Positions 1 through 8,308 of a stretch of DNA of 64,000 nucleotides are shown here, piece by piece. The DNA comes from Pseudomonas xionganensis. Its GTDB lineage: Bacteria; Pseudomonadota; Gammaproteobacteria; Pseudomonadales; Pseudomonadaceae. Position numbers and translations under genes: made by a program. The stretch is taken from positions 1,380,455 to 1,444,454 of the forward strand of contig NZ_WKJZ01000001.1 in NCBI RefSeq assembly GCF_009763245.1, given 5' to 3'. The number at the start of each line of letters is the position of its first letter. The stretch's first letter is position 1. The notes beneath the pieces were generated by a model that was not told the DNA's origin, did no database searches, and saw only the letters and a list, made by a program, of their open reading frames with translations.

Positions 1-676
<676 letters not shown>

Positions 677-694
677 GGTAGAGGTCTCTTATTT

Positions 695-1807
695 TTAGTC
701 AGTCAGTAAACGGCCCTGACGAATGGGCTGGGCGCCAGCCACCTTGGCCAGCCATAGCCCCGGCTGGGCATAGCGCAGGCGCTCGCGGGCATAGAGCACG
801 CCGCGGGTTGCGGCATGCACCACGCTGTGGCGATCACTGAGCGGGTCGATCACCTCGAACAGCGCATCGCCCGGCTCGACCCAGGCCCCCAGCGGTTGCA
901 GATAACTGACCACGCCCGGGTGCGGGGCATAGGCGTACTGCGCGCCGGCAAAGGGCGTGGCGGCGCAGCAGGTGGTAGGCGCCGCCGGCCAATCACCTTC
1001 GATCAGGCCCTGATCGGCGAGAAAGCCGAGGATCGCCTCGGCATCGTCTTGGGCCTGCTGCGCCTCGGTATCGGCCATGCCGCGCAGTTCGATGGTGCTG
1101 GCCAGGCAGACCGGGGCAATGGCCGCCTGGGGAAATTGCGCGGCCAGTTTTAGCCAGGGCGCGGCGCAGGCTTCGTCGAAGGACTGACCTCCACTGTCCT
1201 CGGCCAGCAGCACGGCGCCGGCGCCCAGGCGTGCGGCCAGAGGCTGCAGACGCGGCCAGTGCTGGGGCAGGGCATAGAGCAGCAGGATCGACTCGAAATC
1301 GCAGTGCAGGTCGAGCACCAGGTCGGCGTCGCAGGCCTGGCGCAGCAGCAGACGGCGCAGCCCCTCAAGGGCCGATTGGGCCGGGGGCAGCTGGTCGAGA
1401 GCCTGGGTCATCATGCGGCGAATCAGCGACACATTGCTCGGCCCGTCTTCGCCCAGCAGCCCTTCCAAGTGAGGCGCAACCAGCTTGGCCAGATCGACAA
1501 AGTCGCGGTTGAAGTTCGCCCCGCTGGCAAAGTCGAAACGGCCCTGGTGAGTGGCCTGGAACATCTGCCCCAGGCCGATGGGGTTGGCCACCGGCACCAC
1601 TTCCACCACGCCGGTCAAGCGTCCCTGCTTTTCCAATTCAGCCAGACGGCGCTTAAGCTCCACCGCCACGCGCATGCCGGGGAGTTCATCGGCATGCAGG
1701 CTGGCCTGGATATAGGCCTTGCGTGCCCCGCTGCCATAACGAAACACCGACAGATAACGCTCATTGCCGCTGGGGCTCCAGGGCAGCGGATATTGAATAG
1801 GCTCCAT
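695..1807 (-). CDS. aotO: AotO, succinylglutamate desuccinylase/aspartoacylase (AstE/AspA) family protein
   Basis: A 370-residue zinc carboxypeptidase-like protein of the AstE/AspA family. The zinc-binding pattern HADELPG near residue 38 and DLHCD near residue 168 are both visible. In P. aeruginosa a protein of this family is encoded inside the arginine/ornithine transport operon but is reported not to be needed for uptake, so its substrate is open. It sits between aotM (9-base gap) and aotP (18-base gap), so it is co-transcribed. In an organism that may eat cyanophycin, a hydrolase of acyl-aspartate or amidated amino acids beside an arginine transporter is suggestive, but nothing in the sequence fixes the substrate. 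Confidence 0.88.
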   Translation of the reverse strand: MEPIQYPLPWSPSGNERYLSVFRYGSGARKAYIQASLHADELPGMRVAVELKRRLAELEKQGRLTGVVEVVPVANPIGLGQMFQATHQGRFDFASGANFNRDFVDLAKLVAPHLEGLLGEDGPSNVSLIRRMMTQALDQLPPAQSALEGLRRLLLRQACDADLVLDLHCDFESILLLYALPQHWPRLQPLAARLGAGAVLLAEDSGGQSFDEACAAPWLKLAAQFPQAAIAPVCLASTIELRGMADTEAQQAQDDAEAILGFLADQGLIEGDWPAAPTTCCAATPFAGAQYAYAPHPGVVSYLQPLGAWVEPGDALFEVIDPLSDRHSVVHAATRGVLYARERLRYAQPGLWLAKVAGAQPIRQGRLLTD

Positions 1808-1816
1808 GGGTTTTCC

Positions 1817-2512
1817 TCAGGCCTTGCGCGGCGCCAGATGGCTTAACCAGCGCCGTTCGGCACCCTTGAACAGCTGAACCAGGGCGAAGGTCAGCACCAG
1901 GTAGAACAGGCCGGCGGTGATAAAGGCCTCGAACGGCATGTAGTAGCGCGAGCTCAGGGTGCGCGCCGCGCCGGTGATATCCACCAGGGTGACGATGGAC
2001 GCCAGTGAGGTGGTGTGCAGCATCATGATCACCTCGTTGCTGTACTGCGGCAGCGCCCGGCGCAGGGCCGAAGGCAGGAGGATGCGGCGGTACAGCTTGG
2101 CCCGCGACATGCCCATGGCCTTGGCCGCCTCGATTTCGCCAGGGGGCGTGGCCTTTAGGCTGCCGGCGAGGATCTCGGCCGAGTAGGCGCTGGTGTTGAT
2201 GGCAAAGGCCAGGCAGGCACAGAAGGTAGCGCTGGACAGGTAGGGCCACATAAAGCTGCTCCGCACCGCCTCGAACTGGGCCAGACCGTAGTAGATCAGA
2301 AACAGCTGCACCAGCATCGGCGTGCCGCGAATCACATAGGTGTAGAGCCAGGCCGGGGCATTCAGCCAGGGGGCTTTCGACACCCGCATCAGGCCCAGGG
2401 GAATGGCCAACGCCAGGCCCAGGGCCAGGGCAATAATCAGCAACTGGAAGGTCACCAGTACGCCCCGGCCATACAGCGGCAAGTGCTCGGCAATCAGTTG
2501 GAAATCAAGCAT
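1817..2512 (-). CDS. aotM: Arginine/ornithine ABC transporter permease AotM
   Basis: Inner-membrane permease of the HisM/ArtM type, 231 residues, with several hydrophobic segments and the conserved EAA-loop region (GEIEAAKAMGMSRAKLYRRI) that docks on the ATPase. It forms a heterodimer with AotQ. ATG at 2512 lies 13 bases after the aotQ stop. The family and operon position give the function; the sequence alone does not separate arginine/ornithine from histidine or lysine transport. Confidence 0.92.
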   Translation of the reverse strand: MLDFQLIAEHLPLYGRGVLVTFQLLIIALALGLALAIPLGLMRVSKAPWLNAPAWLYTYVIRGTPMLVQLFLIYYGLAQFEAVRSSFMWPYLSSATFCACLAFAINTSAYSAEILAGSLKATPPGEIEAAKAMGMSRAKLYRRILLPSALRRALPQYSNEVIMMLHTTSLASIVTLVDITGAARTLSSRYYMPFEAFITAGLFYLVLTFALVQLFKGAERRWLSHLAPRKA

Positions 2513-2525
2513 GTCTCAAGCTTCC

Positions 2526-3215
2526 TTAGATGTCGGCCAGGCGGGTGCCCACGCTGTAGCGCCGTTCCAGCAGGCGCAGGGCCAGCAGCGAGACGCTGGT
2601 CAGCAGCAGATACAGGGCAGCCACGGCGAGGAAGAAGGTGAAGGGTTCGCGGGTGGCGTCGGCGGCATTCTTGGCCTTGAACATCATGTCCTGCAGGCCC
2701 ACCACGGAAATCAGTGCGGTGGCCTTGGTCAGCACCAGCCAGTTGTTGGTGAAGCCGGGGATGGCGAAGCGGATCATCTGCGGCACCAGAATGCGGAAAA
2801 ACACCTGCAGGCGGCCCATGCCATAGGCCGCGCCGGCCTCGGCCTGGCCCTTGGGGATGGCCATAAAGGCGCCACGGAAGGTCTCCGAGAGGTAGGCACC
2901 GAAGATAAAGCCCATGGTGCCGACGCCGGCGATAAAGGGGTTGATGTCGATGTACTGGGTATGGCCGAGCAGCGGCGCCACACGGTTCACGATGTCCTGG
3001 CCGCCGTAGAAGATCAGCAGGATCAGTACCAGATCGGGAATGCCGCGGATCACCGTGGCATAACCCTCGCCAAGCAGCGCCAGCCATTTCAGCGGCGACA
3101 GGCGAAAGGCCGCGCCGAGCAGGCCCAGGGTGATGGCCAGGGCCATGGAAGTCAGGGCCAGGCTCAGGGTGAGCCAGGCCCCATCGAGGATGGTCGAGCC
3201 GTAGCCGTGAAGCAT
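2526..3215 (-). CDS. aotQ: Arginine/ornithine ABC transporter permease AotQ
   Basis: Inner-membrane permease of the HisQ/ArtQ type, 229 residues, starting MLHGYGSTILDGAWLTLSL. It has the EAA loop (GQAEAGAAYGMGRLQVF) and about five membrane segments. I chose ATG at 3215 because a GAGGA ribosome-binding site precedes it; an in-frame start at 3272 would add an arginine-rich, non-membrane extension unlike the family. It pairs with AotM. It follows aotJ after a 92-base gap that could hold a processing site or partial terminator. Confidence 0.92.
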   Translation of the reverse strand: MLHGYGSTILDGAWLTLSLALTSMALAITLGLLGAAFRLSPLKWLALLGEGYATVIRGIPDLVLILLIFYGGQDIVNRVAPLLGHTQYIDINPFIAGVGTMGFIFGAYLSETFRGAFMAIPKGQAEAGAAYGMGRLQVFFRILVPQMIRFAIPGFTNNWLVLTKATALISVVGLQDMMFKAKNAADATREPFTFFLAVAALYLLLTSVSLLALRLLERRYSVGTRLADI

Positions 3216-3307
3216 GATGGGGTCCTCACGCGCGGCGACAGGCGCTGCGCGAATACGAGAAAGAGGCATCACGCCGGGTGGCGGATGCCTCTGCGGGCGG
3301 GGAAGGG

Positions 3308-4084
3308 TTACTGGCCGTAGATGTCGTAGTCGAAGTACTTGGCCTGCACTTCCTGGTACTTGCCGTTGCTGCGGATGGCGTCGATGGCGGCGCTGATGCG
3401 CGCGGCATTGGCCTCATCACCCTTGCGCACGGCGATGCCGGCACCGCGGCCGAAGTACTGCGGGTCGTTGAAGTCCGGGCCGACCAGGGCGAAACCCTTG
3501 CCGGTATCGGTCTTGATAAAGCCCTCGTCGATATTGACGATGTCGGCCAGGGTGGCGTCCAGACGGCCGGATGCCAGGTCGAGGAAGGCTTCGTTCTGCG
3601 AGGCGTAACGCACCACCTCGATGCCGGCCTTCTCGAATTTGTCGCTGGCGTAGCGATCATAGGTGGAGGCGCGCTGCACGCCGACCTTCTTGCCTTTCAG
3701 GTCAACCAGCGGGTCGTTGATCTGGCTGCCTTCCTTCATCGCCAGCTTGCCGGGGGTGTGGTAGTACTTTTTGCTGAAGTCCACCGATTTCAGGCGATCT
3801 TCGGTGATCGACATGGACGACAGCACGGCATCCACCTTGCGCACCTTGAGCGAAGGGATCAGGCCGTCGAACTCCTGCTCGACCCACTGACACTTGACCT
3901 GCATCTCGGCGCACAGGGCCTGGCCGATGTCGTAGTCGAAGCCGCTGATGGCGCCGTCCGGGGTCTTGAAGGCGAAGGGCGGGTAGGCCGCCTCGATGCC
4001 GATGCGCAGGCTGTCCTGGCTGGCGTGGCTGAAGCTGCTGGCGACGGAGAGCGCCAGAGCGCCGAGAAGTGCGATCTTGTTCAT
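3308..4084 (-). CDS. aotJ: Arginine/ornithine-binding periplasmic protein AotJ
   Basis: Solute-binding protein of the SBP_bac_3 family, 258 residues, with a signal peptide (MNKIALLGALALSVASSFSHA) and the mature start SQDSLRIGIEAAYPPFAF. The motif GFDYDIGQALCAEM is typical of LAO/HisJ/ArtJ proteins. It delivers cationic amino acids to AotQM-P. Start ATG 4084 is preceded by AAGGAG at a good distance; an upstream in-frame start at 4177 is rejected because it would put 31 residues before the signal peptide. First gene of the aot operon, divergent from the cyanophycinase gene at 4553. Confidence 0.93.
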   Translation of the reverse strand: MNKIALLGALALSVASSFSHASQDSLRIGIEAAYPPFAFKTPDGAISGFDYDIGQALCAEMQVKCQWVEQEFDGLIPSLKVRKVDAVLSSMSITEDRLKSVDFSKKYYHTPGKLAMKEGSQINDPLVDLKGKKVGVQRASTYDRYASDKFEKAGIEVVRYASQNEAFLDLASGRLDATLADIVNIDEGFIKTDTGKGFALVGPDFNDPQYFGRGAGIAVRKGDEANAARISAAIDAIRSNGKYQEVQAKYFDYDIYGQ

Positions 4085-4552
4085 CTTATTGACTCCTTGG
4101 GTTGTGGTCTGGGTGGTCACTGCACACCGAGCAGCGGGGCTGCCCGTGCAATGGCGGCGCCTGAGCGCAGCCGGCAACCGGTACTTGTGGGTCGGGTTGC
4201 AAAGAGCTGGCGAAGTGGGCCGGCTCCGGTCCTGTTGGAGCTATCTATGACACGATTATTTTCATAAAGCTAGTATCTAGAAATATTTCTATCATTTTTG
4301 CTGCGCTCTGGAGCCTGCCGCAGCCGCTCTAGCACGCTGCATGGCGTGCCATGAAAGGAAATTTTCAAAAATCGGCAGCGGACAAATGGTCGCCAAGGGC
4401 GCTTGTGCAGGTGGTCTTGCTGGTATATAAAATTTCACGAAGCGGCACTATGAAAATAAATATTCATATGCTGGGTGCCAGGACTGGCGTGGCGTGTAGC
4501 CACTACAGGGAGGTCAAACCTCGCCAGAATTTTCATAACAAGAGCAATAAGA
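4085..4552. promoter_or_regulatory. Divergent regulatory region between aotJ and the cyanophycinase operon
   Basis: No gene is visible. The stretch is clearly richer in A and T than the flanks, notably 4240-4300 and 4420-4560. It must carry the promoters of aotJ (leftward) and of the cyanophycinase operon (rightward). A perfect 14-base palindrome TAGAAATATTTCTA lies at 4278-4291. I found no convincing ArgR consensus site by eye. Confidence 0.6.
4403..4431 (+). promoter_or_regulatory. Candidate sigma-70 promoter for the SLH-cyanophycinase operon
   Basis: TTGTGC at 4403-4408 and TATAAA at 4426-4431 are separated by 17 bases, about 120 bases before the ATG at 4553. It is a fair match to the housekeeping consensus in an otherwise GC-rich genome. 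No start-site data are available. Confidence 0.45.
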
Positions 4553-6316
4553 ATGAAAAAGTCGTTCCAGCCCCGCGGCCTGTTTGCCGCGCTGATTCTC
4601 TCCTGCGCCAGCTCCGTGTATGCCGAAGGCCATTTGCTGGCCGTGGGTGGCATGCTGCGCGCCAGCAATGCCCCGGTGTACGGCAAGTTCGTCGAACTGG
4701 CCGGCGGCCAGGCCGATGCGCGCATCGTCATCCTGCCCACCGCCAGCGGCAGCCAGAGCTCCAGCAAGCGCTTTATGGCCGAGCTGGTCGCCCTGGGGGT
4801 GCCGGCCGAGCGCATCAGCATCGTCGGCATCGACCGCCACAACTACCTGGAAACCATGAACGACGCCGAGGTGATCAAGCCCCTCAACGAGGCCAGCGCG
4901 GTGTGGTTTGTCGGTGGCGACCAGGCGCGCATCGCTCGCGCCCTGTTCAATGCCGATGGCAGCCCCTCGCTGCTGATGAACGCGGTACGCAAGGTCTATG
5001 ACCAGGGTGGCGTGGTGGCGGGCACCAGCGCCGGCGCCAGCATCCTCGGCGCCGAGATGCCCACCGCCTACGGCGTGGTGATGGATACCCTGGACTTTGG
5101 CGTGGCCGCCAAGGCCGATCAGCGCGGCACGGCCATCCTCAAGGGCGCCGGTCTGTTTAACGGCATCATCGATCAGCACCTGGACCAGATCGAGGAAACC
5201 AGCACCGGCCGCGCCGCGCGCATGGCCGCCTATCTGGCCGAGCGCAAAACCACCAAGGGCTTTGGCCTGGATACCAACACCGCCATGTGGGTCAAACCCG
5301 GTGGCCAGCTGGAAGTGCTGGGGGAGGGCTACCTGACGGTGATGGATGCCAGCCAGGCCGAGAAAGGCTTCGGCCTCTATGGCACCCAGCTGAGCAATGT
5401 GCGCCTGGCCATGCTCGGCCAGGGTGACCGCTACGACCTGAACAGCGGCGCGCTGCAACCGGCCGAAGGCAAGGCCGCCATCGAAGCGGGCAACGAGTAT
5501 CTGGTGGGCAACCAGCTGATCACCGACCTGGCCGCCGTCTCGGCCATGGGCCGCGCGGTGCTCTACGGCCTGGCCGATAACACCGCCAGTCGCCAGCTGG
5601 GTCTGATGACCCGCTACAACCCGCTCAACGGCTACCACTACGGCTACCGTTTCGAGTTCAGCAAAACCCCTGAATTCAGCGCCCACAGTCAGTTCTACGA
5701 TTCGCTGACCAACTACAGCGTGCAGGGCGTGCGCCTGGATATCCGGCCGGTCAATGCCAATCTGGGTGACCCGGCCGCCAGTGCCCCGCGCGATGCCGGC
5801 AATGGCGCCCAGGGCGATGCCATTCGCGCGGTGAGCTTCCGTGGCCTGATGACCCTCAATGGGCAGAACGCCTTCGAGCCGCAGCGCGCCATCACCCGCC
5901 TGGAACTGGCCAATGCCCTGCAGATGACCCTGGCCGCCGAGCCCAAGCTGGACAAGCTGCCGACTCTCAGCGATATCGGCGCCGAGCATCCCCTGCATGA
6001 GCAGCTGCAGGTGGTGCTGTCCAATGGCTGGATGCGCGCCGGCGCGGCTTTTGCCGGGCAGCAGCCGGTCACCCGCAAGGACTGGGCCCTGGCCTGCAAG
6101 GCGCTGGTCGAGCGCTTCCACAACACCACCCTGGAAAAAACTGCGGTCCTCAATGACCTGGGCCAGCTGGATGCCGAACTGGCCGAGGCCGCACGCCTGA
6201 CCGTGGGCGAGGGCTGGCTCAAGGCCGAGCAGGGGCGCTTCGAGCCCGAGGCACCGGTCAGCCGCGCCGAAGTGGCGCAGACCCTGGCCCGTATCGCCGG
6301 TTTGCTCAAGAGCTAA
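4553..6316 (+). CDS. Secreted cyanophycinase (peptidase S51) with C-terminal SLH repeats
   Basis: 587 residues. Signal peptide (MKKSFQPRGLFAALILSCASSVYA), then a cyanophycinase domain to about residue 400. It has the nucleophile motif VAGTSAGASIL with Ser159, the upstream FVGGDQAR motif at about 119-126 and IDQHLDQ near 207-213. S51 cyanophycinases are serine peptidases that release beta-Asp-Arg dipeptides from cyanophycin. The C-terminal 165 residues contain three SLH-like units: one around FEPQRAITRLELANAL, one LSDIGAEHPLHEQL...QQPVTRKDW, and one ending FEPEAPVSRAEVAQTLARI. SLH modules usually anchor proteins to cell-wall polymers in Gram-positives, cyanobacteria and Thermus. ATG 4553 is chosen because it begins the signal peptide; its RBS is weak. 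First gene of a probable operon with the next two. Domain assignment is strong, anchoring role is inference. Confidence 0.88.
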   Translation: MKKSFQPRGLFAALILSCASSVYAEGHLLAVGGMLRASNAPVYGKFVELAGGQADARIVILPTASGSQSSSKRFMAELVALGVPAERISIVGIDRHNYLETMNDAEVIKPLNEASAVWFVGGDQARIARALFNADGSPSLLMNAVRKVYDQGGVVAGTSAGASILGAEMPTAYGVVMDTLDFGVAAKADQRGTAILKGAGLFNGIIDQHLDQIEETSTGRAARMAAYLAERKTTKGFGLDTNTAMWVKPGGQLEVLGEGYLTVMDASQAEKGFGLYGTQLSNVRLAMLGQGDRYDLNSGALQPAEGKAAIEAGNEYLVGNQLITDLAAVSAMGRAVLYGLADNTASRQLGLMTRYNPLNGYHYGYRFEFSKTPEFSAHSQFYDSLTNYSVQGVRLDIRPVNANLGDPAASAPRDAGNGAQGDAIRAVSFRGLMTLNGQNAFEPQRAITRLELANALQMTLAAEPKLDKLPTLSDIGAEHPLHEQLQVVLSNGWMRAGAAFAGQQPVTRKDWALACKALVERFHNTTLEKTAVLNDLGQLDAELAEAARLTVGEGWLKAEQGRFEPEAPVSRAEVAQTLARIAGLLKS

Positions 6317-6321
6317 GTCCG

Positions 6322-6347
6322 AGGCGGCGGTGCCTGCAGGCGCCGCC
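6322..6347 (+). other. Short GC-rich hairpin between cyanophycinase and the next gene
   Basis: GGCGGC and GCCGCC arms flank a loop of about 12 bases just after the stop codon. There is no T-run, so it is more likely an mRNA-stabilising or partial-attenuation hairpin than a full terminator. Confidence 0.35.
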
Positions 6348-6378
6348 CAATCAACCACCGCTACCCCGAGAGCCCTGT

Positions 6379-6702
6379 ATGCAACTGAACAGGTTGGAAG
6401 CCTTCGCCCTGGAAAAACTCTGGCATGCCCCGCAGCGCGAGCAGCTGGTGGCCAGCCAGCCCGATCTGCAGGTACTGGAGCGGGTGCAAACCCGTGCCGG
6501 CTTCTACTCGATCATCCAGCTGCCCGAGCACCTGGCTGCCCTGCAGCCGGTCAACGAGCTGGAGTGGCCATTTCGCCTCAAGCGCCTGCGGGCCAAGGGC
6601 TATTTCGTCTGCTGGGCCGAGTCGGCATCGACCCTGTGCCTGGAGGCGGTGATCAGCAAGGGCGAGTGTCCGCCCGAACTGGTGCCGGAGCTGTTCGCCT
6701 GA
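6379..6702 (+). CDS. Small protein of unknown function in the cyanophycinase operon
   Basis: 107 residues, start MQLNRLEAFALEKL, no signal peptide and no membrane segment, so probably cytoplasmic. I do not recognise the family. The C-terminal half (RAKGYFVCWAESASTLCLEAV) is faintly like small bacterial proteins that end in a GFVLxxEDGxLxxLEG-type strand pair; that is a weak impression only. Codon use matches the neighbours and it lies 62 bases after the cyanophycinase and 47 bases before the porin, so it is probably co-transcribed. Possible roles such as a regulator or accessory factor cannot be supported from sequence. Confidence 0.7.
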   Translation: MQLNRLEAFALEKLWHAPQREQLVASQPDLQVLERVQTRAGFYSIIQLPEHLAALQPVNELEWPFRLKRLRAKGYFVCWAESASTLCLEAVISKGECPPELVPELFA

Positions 6703-6749
6703 AGGCGGACGGTCAAGTGAAACCCATAACAAACCCAATGGAGTAAGCC

Positions 6750-8030
6750 ATGAAAGTCGTAAAACTGAGCCTGATCGCCCTGGCGGTCGCCGCCGGCTCG
6801 CAGTTCGCCGTCGCCGGTGACCAGCAGGAGTCCAAGGGCTTTATCGAAGACAGCACGCTGGAGCTGATCAACCGCAACCTCTATATGCAGCGCAACTTCG
6901 TCAACAGCCAGCGCAACACCCGTGAGGAGTGGGCCCATGGCATGCACCTGAACTACGCCTCCGGCTTTACCCAGGGCACCGTGGGTGTGGGCGTGGATGC
7001 CTTCGCTTATGGCGGCATCAAGCTCGACGGCGGGCGCGGCAGTGTGGGCAATGGCATCCTGCCGGTGGACGGTGAGGGCCGCATCGAGGACAACACCGGT
7101 GAAATGGGGGGCGCGGTCAAGGCGCGTATCTCCTCCACCGAACTGAAATTTGGCGAGCAGCGCCCGACTTCCCCGGTATTCGCCACTGGCGACTCGCGCC
7201 TGCTGCCGGAAACCGCCACGGGCTTCCAGCTGTCCAGCAGCGAGATCGACAACCTGTTCCTCGAAGCCGGTCACTTCACCGCCATCAACCGTCGCAACTC
7301 GACCAACTCCGATGGCGAGCTGACCAGCGAGTACGCCGAAGTGGAAGCGCGCAGCGTCGACTTTATCGGCGGCACCTACAACATCCACGACAACCTCAGC
7401 GTCTCCCTCTATGGCAGTGAAGCCGAGGACGTCTGGCGTCAGTACTTCGGTAACGTTTACTACACCATCCCATTGGCCGACGATCAGTCGCTGAACTTCG
7501 ACCTGGTGGCCTACAAGACTCGCGATGAGGGCAAGGCCCTGGCCGGTGAGCTGGATACCCTGACCTACTCGATCAAGGGCGCCTACAGCTTCGGCGCGCA
7601 CAAGCTCAGCCTGGCCTATCAGAAGGTCAACGGCGATGAGTTCTTCGACTATATCGGTGGCGACTCCATCTGGTTGGCCAACTCGGTGCAGTACTCCGAC
7701 TTCAACGCCCCCAACGAGCGTTCCTTCCAGATCCGCTACGACCTCAACATGGCCAGCTTCGGTGTGCCGGGCCTGACCTTTATGGCCCGCTATATCAAAG
7801 GTGACCAGATCGATGGCACCAAGGCCGATCCCAATGGCGCCTTCGCCGGCTGGGCGGGCGACGACGAGAAACATTGGGAGCGTGATCTCGAAGCCAAGTA
7901 TGTGGTGCAGTCCGGTGCCGCCAAGGACCTGTCTCTGCGCCTGCGCCAGGCAACCCACCGCTCCACCGGGTTTGACAATGATCTGCAGGATGTACGCCTG
8001 ATCATCGAGTACCCGCTGAGCCTGCTCTAA
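6750..8030 (+). CDS. OprD-family outer membrane porin
   Basis: 426 residues with signal peptide (MKVVKLSLIALAVAAGSQFAVA) and the OprD-family mature N-terminus (GFIEDSTLELINRNLYMQRN), alternating beta-strands and the closing strand RLIIEYPLSLL. OprD porins are 18-strand channels for substrates with a carboxylate; OprD itself takes basic amino acids and dipeptides. Its place directly downstream of a secreted cyanophycinase suggests beta-Asp-Arg or arginine as substrate, which is inference. RBS GGAG precedes ATG 6750. Confidence 0.93.
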   Translation: MKVVKLSLIALAVAAGSQFAVAGDQQESKGFIEDSTLELINRNLYMQRNFVNSQRNTREEWAHGMHLNYASGFTQGTVGVGVDAFAYGGIKLDGGRGSVGNGILPVDGEGRIEDNTGEMGGAVKARISSTELKFGEQRPTSPVFATGDSRLLPETATGFQLSSSEIDNLFLEAGHFTAINRRNSTNSDGELTSEYAEVEARSVDFIGGTYNIHDNLSVSLYGSEAEDVWRQYFGNVYYTIPLADDQSLNFDLVAYKTRDEGKALAGELDTLTYSIKGAYSFGAHKLSLAYQKVNGDEFFDYIGGDSIWLANSVQYSDFNAPNERSFQIRYDLNMASFGVPGLTFMARYIKGDQIDGTKADPNGAFAGWAGDDEKHWERDLEAKYVVQSGAAKDLSLRLRQATHRSTGFDNDLQDVRLIIEYPLSLL

Positions 8031-8149
8031 GTCTGCTGCGCGTCGGTCCTGCTGCGTTGAAACCAGGCTCGGGATGCTCATTTACAGCTCGTAAACTCCG
8101 CTCCCTCGCCTGTTTTCGCCTTGCATGACTCTAGCTCGCGAGACTTAGA
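8026..8149. repeat. Imperfect palindromic intergenic element overlapping the porin stop codon
   Basis: The ends TCTAAGTCT (8026-8034) and AGACTTAGA (8141-8149) are perfect inverted repeats, and the left end includes the porin stop codon. Inside, the arms GAAACCAGGC...CATTTAC and GTAAACTCC...GCCTGTTTTC fold back around the centre TTTACAGCTCGTAAA. The size (about 124 bases) and structure look like a MITE-like or REP-like dispersed element. Only one copy is in this window. Confidence 0.6.
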
Positions 8150-8244
8150 CCGGACTTTGAAGGTGTTGCACCCCTGTCCCGATTGCATCCCGGGGCAGGG
8201 TAAACCTCAAGTTTTAAAGGTCTTCTCCACGCTCCTTTGACCTG

Positions 8245-8270
8245 ACGGCACCCGCGGGTGCCGTTTTTTT
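8245..8270 (+). terminator. Rho-independent terminator of the cyanophycinase-porin operon
   Basis: A perfect 10+10 palindrome (ACGGCACCCG/CGGGTGCCGT, 8245-8264) runs straight into seven T residues. It ends transcription from the porin gene and separates it from the binding-protein gene at 8309. Confidence 0.88.
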
Positions 8271-8308
8271 CGCGGCCTTATGCAGCGCTATCACACGAGA
8301 TAAACCGC

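Noticed and set aside
4514..6358. 614-codon open frame on the minus strand opposite the SLH cyanophycinase
   Set aside because: Composition is a low-complexity Gly/Ala/His/Gln-rich shadow of a high-GC gene; the plus strand has the full S51 domain.
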